DNA of 64,000 bases, from positions 23,714,906-23,778,905 of the forward strand of contig CM040745.1 in the NCBI GenBank assembly GCA_022829145.1. Direction: 5' to 3'. This document shows, in pieces, positions 51,286 through 62,205 of the stretch (position 1 is the stretch's first letter; the number at the start of each line of letters is the position of its first letter). The stretch comes from Albula goreensis (lineage: Eukaryota; Chordata; Actinopteri; Albuliformes; Albulidae). The notes beneath the pieces were generated by a model that did no database searches, was not told the DNA's origin, and saw only the letters and a program-made list of their open reading frames with translations. A program made the position numbers and the translations under genes.

Positions 51286-52433
51286 TTACAATGATGTGAT
51301 ATCTGTCTGATTGTCCTTTTCAGCGTTTTGTAAATTCTGGTTAGGGGTCGTGGAGGATTTACCCTTTGTGTTTGGGAGCTTGTGGTCTTTTTTCCACTTC
51401 ATTCTTCTGTTTTGAAACCAAATTTTGATCTGTCGCTCGGAAAGGCAGAGAGTATGGGCGATTTCAATACGACGCCGCCTTGTCAGATACCTGTTAAAAT
51501 GAAATTCCTTTTCCAGTTCCAAAACCTGCTGTCTTGTGTATGCTGTCCGTGACCGTTTGGGCTCGGATCCCGTGTAATCCGGGTTCACTATGGGGAATAA
51601 TACACTCAAATTAACAAAGTGAGCAACACGTTAACAAAACATTCGCCGTTTTAAGGTGAAATCACATACGTTTTAAGTTTAGCATGAGATATACACATTC
51701 TATGAGAAATTAATGCAAATCAAATGTATACTTAAATGCATATTTTAAGGCCCAATGAAAATTTGCATATTAAAAAAGACGACATTTCTGTGAAAACAGT
51801 AAAATACAGCATAATCTTGAAAGCGATATACTTTCTCAGTTGCTCAGACAGTCGCAGTGCTAGGGGCCTATTTCCTGGGCAATAAAAATTTATGACTGGT
51901 GTAATTGGCAACCCCTTCAAAAGAGACCATAAATATTTCATGGAATGATTCGCAGGGAGGAAAAATAGTTTAGCTCAACTGGCCTAGAATGGTCTTGAGA
52001 TAGATGGGATGAAGTCGGTCTTACCCGTTGCAACGTGGACTTTCTTCATCCATGGGTAAACTATTGCTGGCTGCTTGGCGGGTATCCCGTTTTGGTTCTT
52101 TGTGTTTTGTTGCTGTCCGCAAGTCCGTGGTCCGGCCATTTGGACCGGAGGACGCGACTCAGTCTGAGCTGTAAAAGGGCTAGATTGGCTTGCTTGCTCC
52201 TGCACATGACCCCGCGGCTGCACAATAGAGCCCTGCACAGTGTTACAGCTGAAGGATTGTTCGGTGTAGTTTGGCCGTGAATAGACTACTGGATGCTGGA
52301 AATCTGCGTCCTGCGATGGACTATAATAGCCTGTGTCCTGGTCAGGTATATAGTTGTTCTGTGAATATTCCTCACATGGAGGAAATTTTGGATCCACATA
52401 CTTGGAGTTCACCATGTACGAACTCATGGCCAT
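51286..52433 (-). CDS. hoxd4: homeobox protein Hox-D4, two coding exons
   Basis: A group 4 (Deformed-type) Hox transcription factor. Exon 1 is 52025-52433 and exon 2 is 51286-51587, with a 437-bp GT-AG intron; 711 nt, 236 residues. The start [20 protein letters not shown] matches the conserved group 4 N-terminus. The hexapeptide YPWMKK is at residues 126-131. The homeodomain is about residues 146-205 (51382-51561): [40 protein letters not shown] and [20 protein letters not shown], with all key helix 3 residues present. The protein ends DNQTDITSL, like HOXD4, and lacks the serine-rich run of the human C-terminus. A splice acceptor 6 nt before the ATG suggests that some transcripts begin at a distal promoter. 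mir-10b lies about 1 kb upstream. Confidence 0.96.
51382..51561 (-). other. hoxd4: homeobox of hoxd4
   Basis: Sixty codons, residues about 146-205. The N-terminal arm [10 protein letters not shown] and [17 protein letters not shown] are diagnostic for paralogue group 4. Trp48, Phe49, Asn51 and Arg53 of helix 3 are intact. Confidence 0.95.
51855..51945. promoter_or_regulatory. hoxd4 intronic element with homeodomain and Cdx-like sites
   Basis: Inside the hoxd4 intron lies a block with GGGCAATAAAAATTTATGAC (51878-51897), a TAATTGG (51902-51908) and ACCATAAATATTT (51927-51939). Clustered ATTTATGG/CAATAAA sites in the intron of Antp-class Hox genes are known as HB1-type elements bound by homeodomain and Caudal/Cdx proteins. 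The match is to the general pattern, from memory, so function is inferred. Confidence 0.4.
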
Positions 52434-52438
52434 TAATT

Positions 52439-52442
52439 TCTG
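52439..52442 (-). other. hoxd4: splice acceptor directly before the hoxd4 start codon
   Basis: On the minus strand GTTTTCTACCTTCAG ends 6 nt before the hoxd4 ATG. It fits a leader exon spliced almost onto the start codon, a layout seen for several vertebrate Hox genes with distal promoters. Its likely partner donor is near 59717. Confidence 0.4.
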
Positions 52443-52509
52443 AAGGTAGAAAACACTAATTTTTCTCGAGTTGTCTTTTTTTTTCTCCTTCCATAAAGCC
52501 CTCCTACTT

Positions 52510-52560
52510 GCTGTCAACTGAATAAAGTTAGACACCCATGTGACCGAATTAGCCAATCGA
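52510..52560 (-). promoter_or_regulatory. hoxd4: hoxd4 proximal promoter motifs (CCAAT, E-box, Meis-like)
   Basis: About 80-125 nt upstream of the hoxd4 ATG are CCAAT on the plus strand (52553-52557), an E-box CATGTG (52537-52542) and CTGTCA (52511-52516). On the minus strand this reads GATTGGCTAATTCGGTCACATGG. NF-Y and USF sites of this kind are known in group 4 Hox promoters. A similar trio stands upstream of the hoxd3 ATG. Confidence 0.4.
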
Positions 52561-53106
52561 CGTAAAGGGAGTCTTTAAACGTATAAGTGAGCAACTATCA
52601 GCTTTATTCATAAACTTCGTTACGTATGTAAATGTAAAAGAAGAAACGGAGATGAACTATGGGTGAGGCACGATTAAATATAATGATTCATAAAAAATAT
52701 AATGAATTTAGGTTATTGTCAACTGTCAATCACATGGCTGAATTATGTAAATTATCTCACTTAAAACAGTAAAACAAGCAATAGTCGTATACATTTGTGG
52801 TTTGTACACGAATTATTCCTTTTTATTTAATCAATTTTATTCGATAGTTCTATATTTTGCACTTACGATAAATCAGGATAAATCAAACTGCAGACAAGGA
52901 GGTTTGCGAACAAGAAAAAAAATGTCAACAGAAACAATCGTTCCCTGGCATACAAAAAGCAGAGAATAAAGAACGGTACAATTGATGGGGACCGTCTTTG
53001 TCAAGAAGGGGGTCATCCAAAAGTTACAGGAATCTCATAATCTCAGACGCTCTGTTCCTTTGAAAGCGATCCAGACAATTTGGACACAAACTAATTCAGT
53101 CCAGCA

Positions 53107-53107
53107 C

Positions 53108-53181
<74 letters not shown>
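53107..53181. repeat. (AAT)n microsatellite beside mir-10b
   Basis: About 25 AAT units, 190 bp downstream of the mir-10b hairpin in its transcriptional direction. Confidence 0.95.
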
Positions 53182-53182
<1 letters not shown>

Positions 53183-53368
53183 AATTAGAAGGAAAGCAAT
53201 GTGAACTTTACACACATTCTCTGTCATTTTCACTCTCAGCGGTCTCCATAATAATAAAGGATATATACATTTAAATTTAGGGAAAGTTAATTTAAAATGA
53301 ACACAATTTTCACCAATGAACGAAATTCAGCAAAGACCTTGTCACAATTCGAAAAGGCAAGATATACT

Positions 53369-53467
53369 TGAAGTTTTTGCATCGACCATATACTCCCCTA
53401 AAATCGAATCTGTGACCGTGATTTTATCACACAAATTCGGTTCTACAGGGTATATATAGACGACGGA
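53369..53467 (-). ncRNA. mir10b: microRNA precursor mir-10b
   Basis: The minus strand encodes the miR-10 hairpin. The 5' arm mature miRNA is 53430-53452, with seed ACCCTGT and the A at mature position 12 (GTAGAACCG) that distinguishes miR-10b from miR-10a. The 3' arm (53392-53413) begins ACAGATTCGATTTTAGGGG and pairs with it across a short loop. The flanks match vertebrate mir-10b closely: CTATATA before the mature strand and ATATGGTCGATGCAAAAACT after the star strand. The position, just upstream of hoxd4 and between the group 4 and group 8 loci, is the conserved HoxD site. miR-10 represses Hox and other targets and is probably co-transcribed with hoxd4. Confidence 0.97.
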
Positions 53468-54341
53468 ATGTAAATAAATAAAAAATAATGCTAATTTAAA
53501 AAAGTGTTATGGAAATGTAGGCTATTCTTACATATTTGCATGCCATAAACTGTGGAATTATATGTCATAGTTACACCTAAGCTGAAATTTCTTGGTTTTC
53601 TTCCTGGTGTCGAGAAATACACAGCTATAAGTGAATTATCCTTTTAGCATATTGTTATTGTTCTGTTATACTTAAAGTTTTCGTTGTTTAACAACTAGGA
53701 AAACATGAATAAATAAAATAATTGGGACATGTGGAGAAGAAACATCCAAAATCATCAACTTCTTAGGTTGTGATGATTCCGTGAAAATAAAGTTAACTCT
53801 CCATGCACTGTTCATCTCTCCAAAAAGTATGGAGCGGATGCGTTTAAAGCAAAGACTGAAGGGTATGAGGTCACACTAAATCATTCAACACATCACAAAC
53901 TATTCATTATTTTTTTCGCAGCCGACAGCCAACCAAGTGTGGAACTTGGTATTTCTAATTTTATAAGTTCTATTAAGAAAAGCACAGAATACTTTAAATT
54001 TGGGCTACATGTGTTATATTTCTGGGATATAAAGAACTATTGACAAATCAGCAGGTAAAAATACGTCTTCATTGTAATTATTTAAAAAAATGGAAATAAA
54101 TTTCTAGGATTGCATGATTACATTAAATATCAATTGAAAGCAAAAAAAAAAAAAAAAACACATAGGCCTATATCCCGCAGGTCCATCTACTATATGTAAT
54201 TACATATAATAATTATTAATACATATGACATTCATAGCATTTTTTAGCTTTCCTTAGGTTTGAAATTGGGGGATGACGGCGAAACGTCATACTGAACAAA
54301 TAATCAAGAACGCTTCGAATTTTCATATTTGTTAGACAGTG

Positions 54342-54358
54342 TGACCTGCGTTTCACCC
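54342..54358 (-). promoter_or_regulatory. DR5 retinoic acid response element upstream of hoxd4
   Basis: On the minus strand: GGGTGA-AACGC-AGGTCA, two nuclear-receptor half-sites in direct repeat with 5-nt spacing. It is very close to the DR5 described upstream of mouse Hoxd4 (AGGTGA-AATGC-AGGTCA, from memory), and the location 1.9 kb upstream of the hoxd4 ATG agrees. RAR/RXR binding would link hoxd4 and mir-10b to retinoic acid. Confidence 0.65.
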
Positions 54359-54434
54359 TCAACACGCGCGACATGATCAGACGGGTCAAAGCCATGTTAC
54401 TGATGAATAGATCTAAACATCCTCTTTCTGGTCC

Positions 54435-54451
54435 TGACCCTTAGCTGAACG
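54435..54451 (-). promoter_or_regulatory. second DR5-like site near the hoxd4 RARE
   Basis: Minus strand CGTTCA-GCTAA-GGGTCA: direct repeat, 5-nt spacer, same orientation as the site at 54342-54358. The first half-site departs from the RGKTCA consensus at one base. A lone GGGTCAAAG lies between them at about 54384-54392. Confidence 0.45.
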
Positions 54452-54981
54452 AACGCTTTTTGTATGTTTTTTAACACACTATTTTAAAAATTCCTTCCTG
54501 TATTGGAATTCTTATTTTTAAAAAGAAATATGTTTTTTAACACCAAGAAACAGAGCGCAATCTCCGACAATTTACCATTCTCTTTCCATCAAAATTTGAA
54601 AGATAAAACCCATGATCGTTTCCGTTTGATTTAACACAGAACACTGAAATGGCAAAGCAGCATTTGATTATTATGTGAAGGCTAATTGTAAGGTAAGTAT
54701 ATGTTTGTATATCCCATCTCTCTTTTCCACTTAGTACTTACAGTGCTTACAGTGCATGTTATAAGAACAGCTGAACTAATAAATCTGCTTTTATAACTTG
54801 AAATATTTGATTCGTGGAAACAGGGGCATTTAGAATATGAAAATACGAGAATAATTCAATTTTTAAGACGAAAATTGGAAAATAGAAAAGCTCTTCGATA
54901 ATGCTTTAAAATGTAGGATGTGGGGGGCGCTGTGCGGCATATTCATTTTTAACTTTGGCAGCAAATGAAGGCCTACCCTGA

Positions 54982-54983
<2 letters not shown>

Positions 54984-55059
<76 letters not shown>
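54984..55059. repeat. (AT)n microsatellite
   Basis: About 38 AT units; direct repeat copy 1 follows. Confidence 0.95.
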
Positions 55060-55062
<3 letters not shown>

Positions 55063-55064
55063 AT

Positions 55065-55113
55065 GAAATATCCCTTTTTCCTTTGTAAAGATTTTAAGTC
55101 GATCATGGTCTCA
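55065..55113 (+). repeat. 49-bp direct repeat, copy 1
   Basis: Begins GAAATATCCCTTTTTCCTTT and ends GTCGATCATGGTCTCA. A copy with one mismatch occurs at 56355-56403. It follows directly on the (AT)n tract at 54984-55059. Confidence 0.9.
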
Positions 55114-55567
55114 TTAGTTTTCACATCAAATCCGCCAAAGCTATTATTTCATTTATACTCCACAATGAATTACCAGTATGTCTTTCAGGATTAAAAAATA
55201 ATCTAATTTTGGCTGAATTAGCAATGTGTAGCCCAAATCCAAATGCATATATCTGAGTATAAACGGGTATCTGAGTTACAGATTGTCGTTAAAACAAAAG
55301 AAATTGTCGACGGATAAATGATTTTCTATTAGAAGCCATGCCAAATTTATGTATTGTATATTTAATTATTTATTTGGAAACTATAAACGTTGACTTATTT
55401 CAAAATCGTTGTGAAATATTGTATATTTTCTTTTACGATGAAAATCTATACAATGGTATTGGACCACATTTTCTTAATTTCTCAACTTAATTGTTATTAA
55501 GATACAATAAAACATTAAATTGCTGAAAGCAAATTAAGCGAAATAAGCAAATTGCTGGGCTATATGT

Positions 55568-55571
<4 letters not shown>

Positions 55572-55616
<45 letters not shown>
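55572..55616. repeat. (CT)n microsatellite
   Basis: About 22 CT units; polypurine on the minus strand. Confidence 0.95.
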
Positions 55617-55617
<1 letters not shown>

Positions 55618-56354
55618 AACGATGATAAAAAAAAGTTACAGTTGTCTTGTAAAGATATTGGCACGGACCAGATGGCACCAAAATGCATCTTCTCCTATTC
55701 CTCACAGACATCCATTCGCGTAAACATAACTTACTTTGAAGAGCGCTGTAAAGGAAAGGGCTCCTGCAGACACACACAGCCATGATGCAAGAAAATCCAC
55801 AGATTAGTCCATGTGACCACCTATTCACAGATCGCACCGCTATTCGAAACCATCCGCACTTCCGTGCTAAAACACAATGTGAGTTATTTTTTGGCCTGTC
55901 TACTCGCTGGCCATAAAACAAAGTTTAATGAAATCACGTGTTCCCCAATAGCCATTCATGACACCGCTCTGGCACCATAAATAACTTTCAAAGTTACGCT
56001 TATTCAATAATGAGAGTTACACTGATGTCACAACAAAGTCTAAGCCGTGTGTATTTATTGCACACTCAGGCCCAGGTCCGATTTGGAGCCCTTGGCTCTA
56101 ACTGGCAAGCAAGCTTATTTCGAGTTTCACTTTTTTAGTAAGACTCCTATAACCGTCAGCTTAGGAGGAAGGATATATCATCACATAATGAAGGATATAT
56201 CACAACCATATTCATTCTCATTGTTGTGTTTTCATGAATGTAACTATAAATAAAAGTATATTTGCCTGTTGTGTGCATTGATTGCTTATGACTGTGTCAA
56301 TAACATGATAAATAGAGACTGTTTTGGTGATGTTTCTTTGAAGCTTTGTAAAAA

Positions 56355-56403
56355 GAAATATCCCTTTTTCCTTTTTAAAGATTTTAAGTCGATCATGGTC
56401 TCA
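56355..56403 (+). repeat. 49-bp direct repeat, copy 2
   Basis: Matches 55065-55113 at 48 of 49 positions (G/T difference in the CTTTGTAAAG/CTTTTTAAAG part). Flanks are unrelated, so the similarity stops sharply at both ends. Confidence 0.9.
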
Positions 56404-56854
56404 CGGTGGTAAACCTTTTGGAGTTTGCAGTCCCTGGTGAGAAAACATCCGTGACTGTTTTGGTGATCTCTTCCTGCAAATGCGGGGCAATAAAGCAATA
56501 AATACTCCAAGTGGGGTGCCTTTTATTTTAATCAGAGGCCAGCACTGATGGAAACAAAGAATGCTCTCAAATGGATGTTTTTACTCCATCTCTCGAATAC
56601 GGTAATAAACTTTTCCTTTTTAAAATATTTACTATTTTCCATGGTTGAGACCCAAAACGTAACCGAATATTTTACTTTAATCTAATTTCAATATTAAAGC
56701 TTAAATTGGCGTTTGGCATTTAGAAGGCTGCTATAAACCTAAACACGTTGTTGAGTTGCCTAATTTTAATTTTCCTAATGGACATGAAAGATTACTGGAC
56801 TTTTTTAAATAGATATATTTTCATGTACAGGTGGTATTTTAATTAAAACATATA

Positions 56855-57078
56855 TTACATTACATTACTGTCATTTAGCTGACGCTTTTATCCAAAGCGA
56901 CTTACAGTTGATTAGGCTAACCAAGGGCCAATCCCCCCTGGGAACAATGTGGGGTTAAGGGCCTTGCTCAGGGGCCCAACAGCAATGGTGTTCTTGCTGT
57001 GGCTGGACTGGGATTTGAACCACCAACCTCAGGGGTCCCAGTCATTTACCTTAGCCACTAGGCTATAGGCTGCCCCCC
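56855..57078 (-). mobile_element. tRNA-derived SINE with TGTAA-repeat tail
   Basis: On the minus strand the element starts with a tRNA-like head: A-box-like TAGCCTAGTGG and B box GGTTCAAATCC. It continues through a body containing GTTGGGCCCCTGAGCAAGG and ends with GTCGCTTTGGATAAAAGCG and a short (TGTAA)n tail. That tail type is the LINE-2-clade 3' end shared by eel UnaL2 and UnaSINE elements and by many fish SINEs. A 7-bp CATATAT flanks both sides (56849-56855 and 57079-57085), a likely target-site duplication, so the insertion is fairly intact. Confidence 0.8.
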
Positions 57079-59352
57079 CATATATGTTAAATGTGATTTA
57101 TCCCTCCAAAAAGCTTTGATGCAGAAAAATAGTAGGTCAGTTCCAATGCATCTGCATATTTTCGATATAGTCATATAAAATTAAATATGTACACATGCAA
57201 AGTAACACCAAATACTCACCATTATACATTGAGATAATGATTCTGTCTAAGAATGTATTTTAGCCTATATTAGTATATAGCGTTTCTTTCTTACTTTCTC
57301 ACATCCCAGTTTTCACTGTAGAACTACAACCAATTAGCAAAGCCAAAACCTATGTTTCCCAAAAGGAAAACTACGTAGAAGGTGAAACACGTGATTCAAT
57401 TGACCAGTTGTATCTCCAACGTGTGGCCTCCCGGTTAAATGACGCAAGAGGAAATCTTGTAAGACTGTTGTGCAACAGCGCCGTCTATTGAATAAAGGCA
57501 TTATTAAACTGTCAAGGATACTGCAAACACCCCTTGTATTCTTTTAATTTAAGGTCTGGCGCATCATGCTGTTCAATATTTTTAAGACTTATGAAAGACT
57601 ACATATGGATATTGTAATTTCAGGATTGCATAAATGTTTTAATTATATTTATCCCCTTGTATATGTACAGATTTGTAGCTCCTGCCACTGTTAAATTACA
57701 TAAGAGTGCAAATAATCCAGAATAATTTTATTCAGACTTTCCTACAATAAGACTTAATGTCCAAAAGTCATATTGCTGTTTTTAACCCTGTTCCAACACA
57801 TCATATGTCATATTGTTACTGATGCCACGTGATATCAAGTTAGTTATTCGTCCATATAAGGTGCATACAGGAGAATAACACATTCTATAAATCATATTAA
57901 AATATTTACACTGTGAAAAAGCCATCCAATTGCCATGGAAACTGTTGAATATATATGTTAGAACTTTTCATTTATTGTCACTCATATGCATGAAAAAATG
58001 TGTTTCTCAGGAGCTTGCCGTTTGTCCATTAGTTTGTACATACTGCAGAATAATCTGGATAGTTTAATTGTGTTGTATACATATTAAATAGTGGGGAATC
58101 AACTGTATGTAAAGAGACATTCAAACAAGACAGCAAATTCAACAAAATGTTTCATGTTTGTACCCTGAGCTTTGTCTTTGACTGAAGTGCTTTTTTTTAG
58201 AACCAGCATATCTACTAAACAATCATCTGAAGAAAATGAATGTAAAAACAAAATTCCCCTTCCTTGATGATTTACCATGGCTATTTAACCAGGGATAAAA
58301 TGACACAATGAGAGTTGATTAAAATATCTGGGACAGCACAGACCTAAGATTTACGTAATCCATTAACAAATGTTTACATTGCATCTTAGTTTGGAGTTTA
58401 TATCGTCTCATATTCATACATCTAGGCCTCATTGTAGCCCTGCCTATAGTCTCCCACACTCTTGCCGCATTGCAGTAAGGCTGTAAATACTTTCGCAGCT
58501 GCCTGCCAAGCAGTGGTGAAATATTGTCTTTGTTCCACAGCTCTCATCTACTAGCCAATGAAAAGAATTCTCTGAACTGCAGTTTACCAATATACAGCAA
58601 CTGATCGATTTACTCTAAAAGATCTATATTCAAACAATTTATTTTGATATTTACTTAAACATTCATCATCTTTGTCTTGATTAAATAATAGTTATGTTAT
58701 GCAGGTTCATCGTCAATGTCTGTATTCAGTGCCTATGTGCTACAGAAAATATGGCATACATATATTCGGGCATATAACAAGTATTGTGGTCTACTCCAAC
58801 CCGCACGCTGTAAATTCATATCATTTGAATGAGAAATACATCAGCATATATACGTCCATTCAGCCTCTGGAAATTCCACTTGTTGTACGCATGATAAAAC
58901 AAATAACAAATGATGATAACACATACTGGAAGTATTCCATTCTGATTTCAAACACAAAAGGTCACCTCAGTTGTCCCCTGAAAGATACTCACCAAGTAAT
59001 GATTTTCAAAAAAATATTGTCTAAAGAGGGCTGCAGTCTCAGTTTCCTTTCATTTGTAAACTCAACCGTCAAATGAGTATTTGTATCAATTTATGCCAAT
59101 TTTTGTGTCCATGGGAATAGGAATTGGTTTGTTAAATTTAAAACGACCACCGTGACCATATTATGACCCCCATTTGACTGTTTTGCTCATTACAATACTA
59201 ATACTAATACTAATACTACTAATAATAATAATTAGAAGAAAGCATAGGCAATAAATGCAATGCGGTGTTTACTACATAACACAAGTTTTTTCAGCTAAAT
59301 AACCGAGAGCTCTTCAGCAAGTATGACTTTATGTCAAGAAATCAGTCAACAG

Positions 59353-59464
<112 letters not shown>

Positions 59465-59717
59465 TTCATGTACGTTTGTAAAACACCCAACTTAAATGTT
59501 CTTCAAAAAACTCAAAATCGAGTTGCAAGCATGCATATGTTTATTGAATAGCACACCGTTAACAAACATTGACTGAAGAATGTCCACGCAAAAGCTATCA
59601 ATCTGCGGCAGCACTGTTCAGACTGTTGGAAGGAACAGTCGCTCGTGTACAGACAGATAAGAACCCCAAGTAGACAAAACTGTTAAGATGACAAATAATC
59701 TGATAAAATGGACTTAC

Positions 59718-59770
59718 CACTCTGTGCTGATTGAGATGGATAATCCATTTCTTCACGATTTCTATGAATT
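59718..59770 (-). other. candidate distal leader exon 3' end (hoxd4/mir-10b host)
   Basis: A strong donor GTAAGTCC on the minus strand follows ...AATCAGCACAGAGTG at 59718. Upstream of it (59850-60280) is a high-complexity block. With the acceptor 6 nt before the hoxd4 ATG, this would make a leader spliced over mir-10b, similar to the distal Hoxd4 promoter of mouse. The 5' limit of the exon is unknown. Confidence 0.3.
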
Positions 59771-59849
59771 CTCAATGCACTCAGTCAGACAGTTTCACAA
59801 GTATACTGAGTATTCATTGGTGGAGAGTATGAAATGCCAGTGCTCAGCC

Positions 59850-60280
59850 TTACATCTGTGAATATACAGGAACACAATTAAATCTATCGAAGCTCGATGA
59901 TCGACATCCGACTTCACACCTCTGTTGTGCCATCGACATTAAAACGGTAACACTGAGAGAGGAGACAGAAAGGATGGGATTGAGACGCTTTAGCAGCAGT
60001 ATGTAGTGAAAAAAATCGCTTGGGAAATCAGGAAAAGGGGCCATGAAGACGTTAGACTCTTGCACATGACCAGTGGCATCCAATGACAAGCGATAGTGGC
60101 TCATAAAAAGGTCTATTACCAAGTTGTAAATTGTCCTCAAACAAAAAGGAATTTAGGTTGCTGCAAAACCTCTCGGTTTTGCGCATAATGGTGAATGGCA
60201 TTCCCTTTCCAGAGTGAAAGAAAGTGAGCTCTAAAATGAAGAAAAATCCACGAGCAATGAAACACTTGTGAGCTCCATCC
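59850..60280. promoter_or_regulatory. probable conserved non-coding block upstream of mir-10b
   Basis: About 430 bp of high-complexity sequence without microsatellites, in a neighbourhood otherwise full of them. It includes a TTTATGAGCC (minus) cluster near 60095 and ends in a GC-richer part at 60170-60220. Open frames here are not recognised as protein. Position suggests a distal promoter or enhancer of hoxd4; conservation is not tested. Confidence 0.35.
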
Positions 60281-61811
60281 GATTACAACTTCCATACAAC
60301 CCAGTAACAGAAAAAATAAAAATAAAAATTCAGTTACTATTCGGCATTCAGTACTCTTTTACACCAATGTTTCATAAAGTGTTTGGATATAAATAAGGGA
60401 TTATCGTTAAAACTGTTTTGAATATGTCCTTCACTTCAGCCACGTCTAGCATTCCATCAGCAATATTTTTCAGGGTGGGCGGGTGGCGGTGTAAAGGTAG
60501 AGAAAAGTCTATATCGGTATTGATTGATCCAAATGTAATGTGTATTTATTTATCTGAAATTTTATTTGAGGAAAATTGGTAACGAAACTAGGGAAACAAA
60601 TTTTACTCAACAACATCACATTTTGAGGTCCATTAAAAACAAGAGTAAGTGTAGAGAAGATATAACGAGCAAATGTAGGCCTATATTGAAATATTAAAAT
60701 GCAGAAATAAAATCGGCATTTCAAGTTATTGAACTAACCTTCAATAAACGGGAGACTAACGATTAAATGTAAACCTGATAAAAGCTGAATCACAAGAAAA
60801 AGAAAAAATAGCAAATTCATTGCATTGATTATACAAAAATTATATATAGTGCATTTAAAATGAGACGTTCACTTTTTTCCAGAGGTGTATTATTGTAGAT
60901 GCGAATACTAAATGTGAATATTGAGATCACAATTAAAATTGTTATTAAATTGTTTTCACTTATTTTGTAGTCAACATGGTACATATGGTCTGTTGCAAGA
61001 TAAATACCGCTGTCTCTTATTCCTTCATTTACCTTACCAATCGATATGACGAATTAGCGTAAATATTACAGATTTCAAATGGAAATAGTTTTTATGGAGT
61101 TGTTGCACTCCGAAACACACCATTTCAAAGTAAAAATACACGGATACATTATATCTCTAAACAAGCACTTCTTCTCATTCAAATGATCCCATACTTATTT
61201 AACACCAAAATGCTATTTAATACAATCACGATAAAGTTAAACAAGGGACACAGCAGGTCAAACAATATTCACATACTAAACTAATTTTGTAGAATTAACG
61301 TCATTTATAGACTAAATGATACTCCGATTAAATTTTAAACAACATTTAGAAATCAGAATTTAAGAACCATAAAGAAAGTATCTACGTATCTACTTGTCGA
61401 ACAAATGTATTTAATGTAATTAAATTAAGTGTCTCGTGCATTTCTATTTAAATTACTTTAACATGTCAAAAAATTAAAATGTCTTTTTCTCACATGTAAT
61501 TATTTTTCTCTGTAACCAGGATGTACCTGCGTGTTGCTTTTCAATTTGATGACTTGGGAAACATCAAAATATGAATTCTTCATGAAATTCTGCGTTGTTT
61601 TTCAGTTTGGATTGCTTGATTGCTGGTGTTTTGTCACATTTACTAACACAACTGAGAAATTAAACAATGCCATATAAAAATCTTGCGTTGCTACTTGGAG
61701 TAATTAATAATAAATGCGGTTGGCCAAACTTCGGATTTGAGAGGGCAGCTTGATAAGAGGAATTGAAATTCGATTACGTGATTTGTAAGCAAACCTATAC
61801 TTGAAACAGTC

Positions 61812-62205
61812 TTGAGATCTTCTGCACGGAAACATCTGAGCGGGAGATGAGCTCTGATTTAAGTATTCTGGTTTCTCGCCAGCATTGCTACTGGACGATT
61901 TACAGTCAGAGTATTGTAGCAGCTCAGGCCCTTGCAGAGTCGTAAAGAGTTTCTGTCTTGGTAAATTATAGTTTGCGTAAAATTTAGAGCAGGCGCAATG
62001 ACACGTAATTTCGCATCGATTCGGCTGATAACTTGCATTTGGCAATGCTGCAGTGCGTTATGATAAAATTCTTCTACTTGAGATTTGTTGGACACTCGCC
62101 ACTGTATACAGCTCTCTATCGAATAACTGGCAACATGTTTGGCTATATACTGATTAGGCCTATTGAATCTATTAATGTGCACAGATTGACAGATTAAAAA
62201 CTTGG
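61812..62205 (-). pseudogene. hoxd8: decayed exon 1 of hoxd8
   Basis: Minus-strand translation gives a clear trace of Hox-D8: SKFYANYNLPRQKLFTT, then ELLQYSDCKSSSSNAGE and YLNQSSSPAQMFPCRRSQ, against human HOXD8 AKFYGYDNLQRQPIFTT, ELVQYPDCKSSSGNIGE and HLNQSSSPSQMFPWMRPQ. The PBX-contact motif FPWMRP has become FPCRRS without an indel. An upstream piece, QVEEFYHN (VQEFFHH in the family), lies in another frame, so a frameshift falls near 62045. Near 62195 a string resembling the SSYFVNPL codons is interrupted by a stop. No exon 2 homeobox is detectable downstream. The relics sit where hoxd8 belongs, upstream of mir-10b and hoxd4. The gene is non-functional as a Hox factor. Confidence 0.85.

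Noticed and set aside
58699-59076. 125-codon plus-strand open frame
   Set aside because: No domain, no homologue recognised, no splice or promoter context; likely chance in AT-rich DNA.
61500-61660. Relic of the hoxd8 homeobox
   Set aside because: Faint similarity to the QNRRM codons (AACAACGCAGAAT) but no alignment across the helices; too weak to call.
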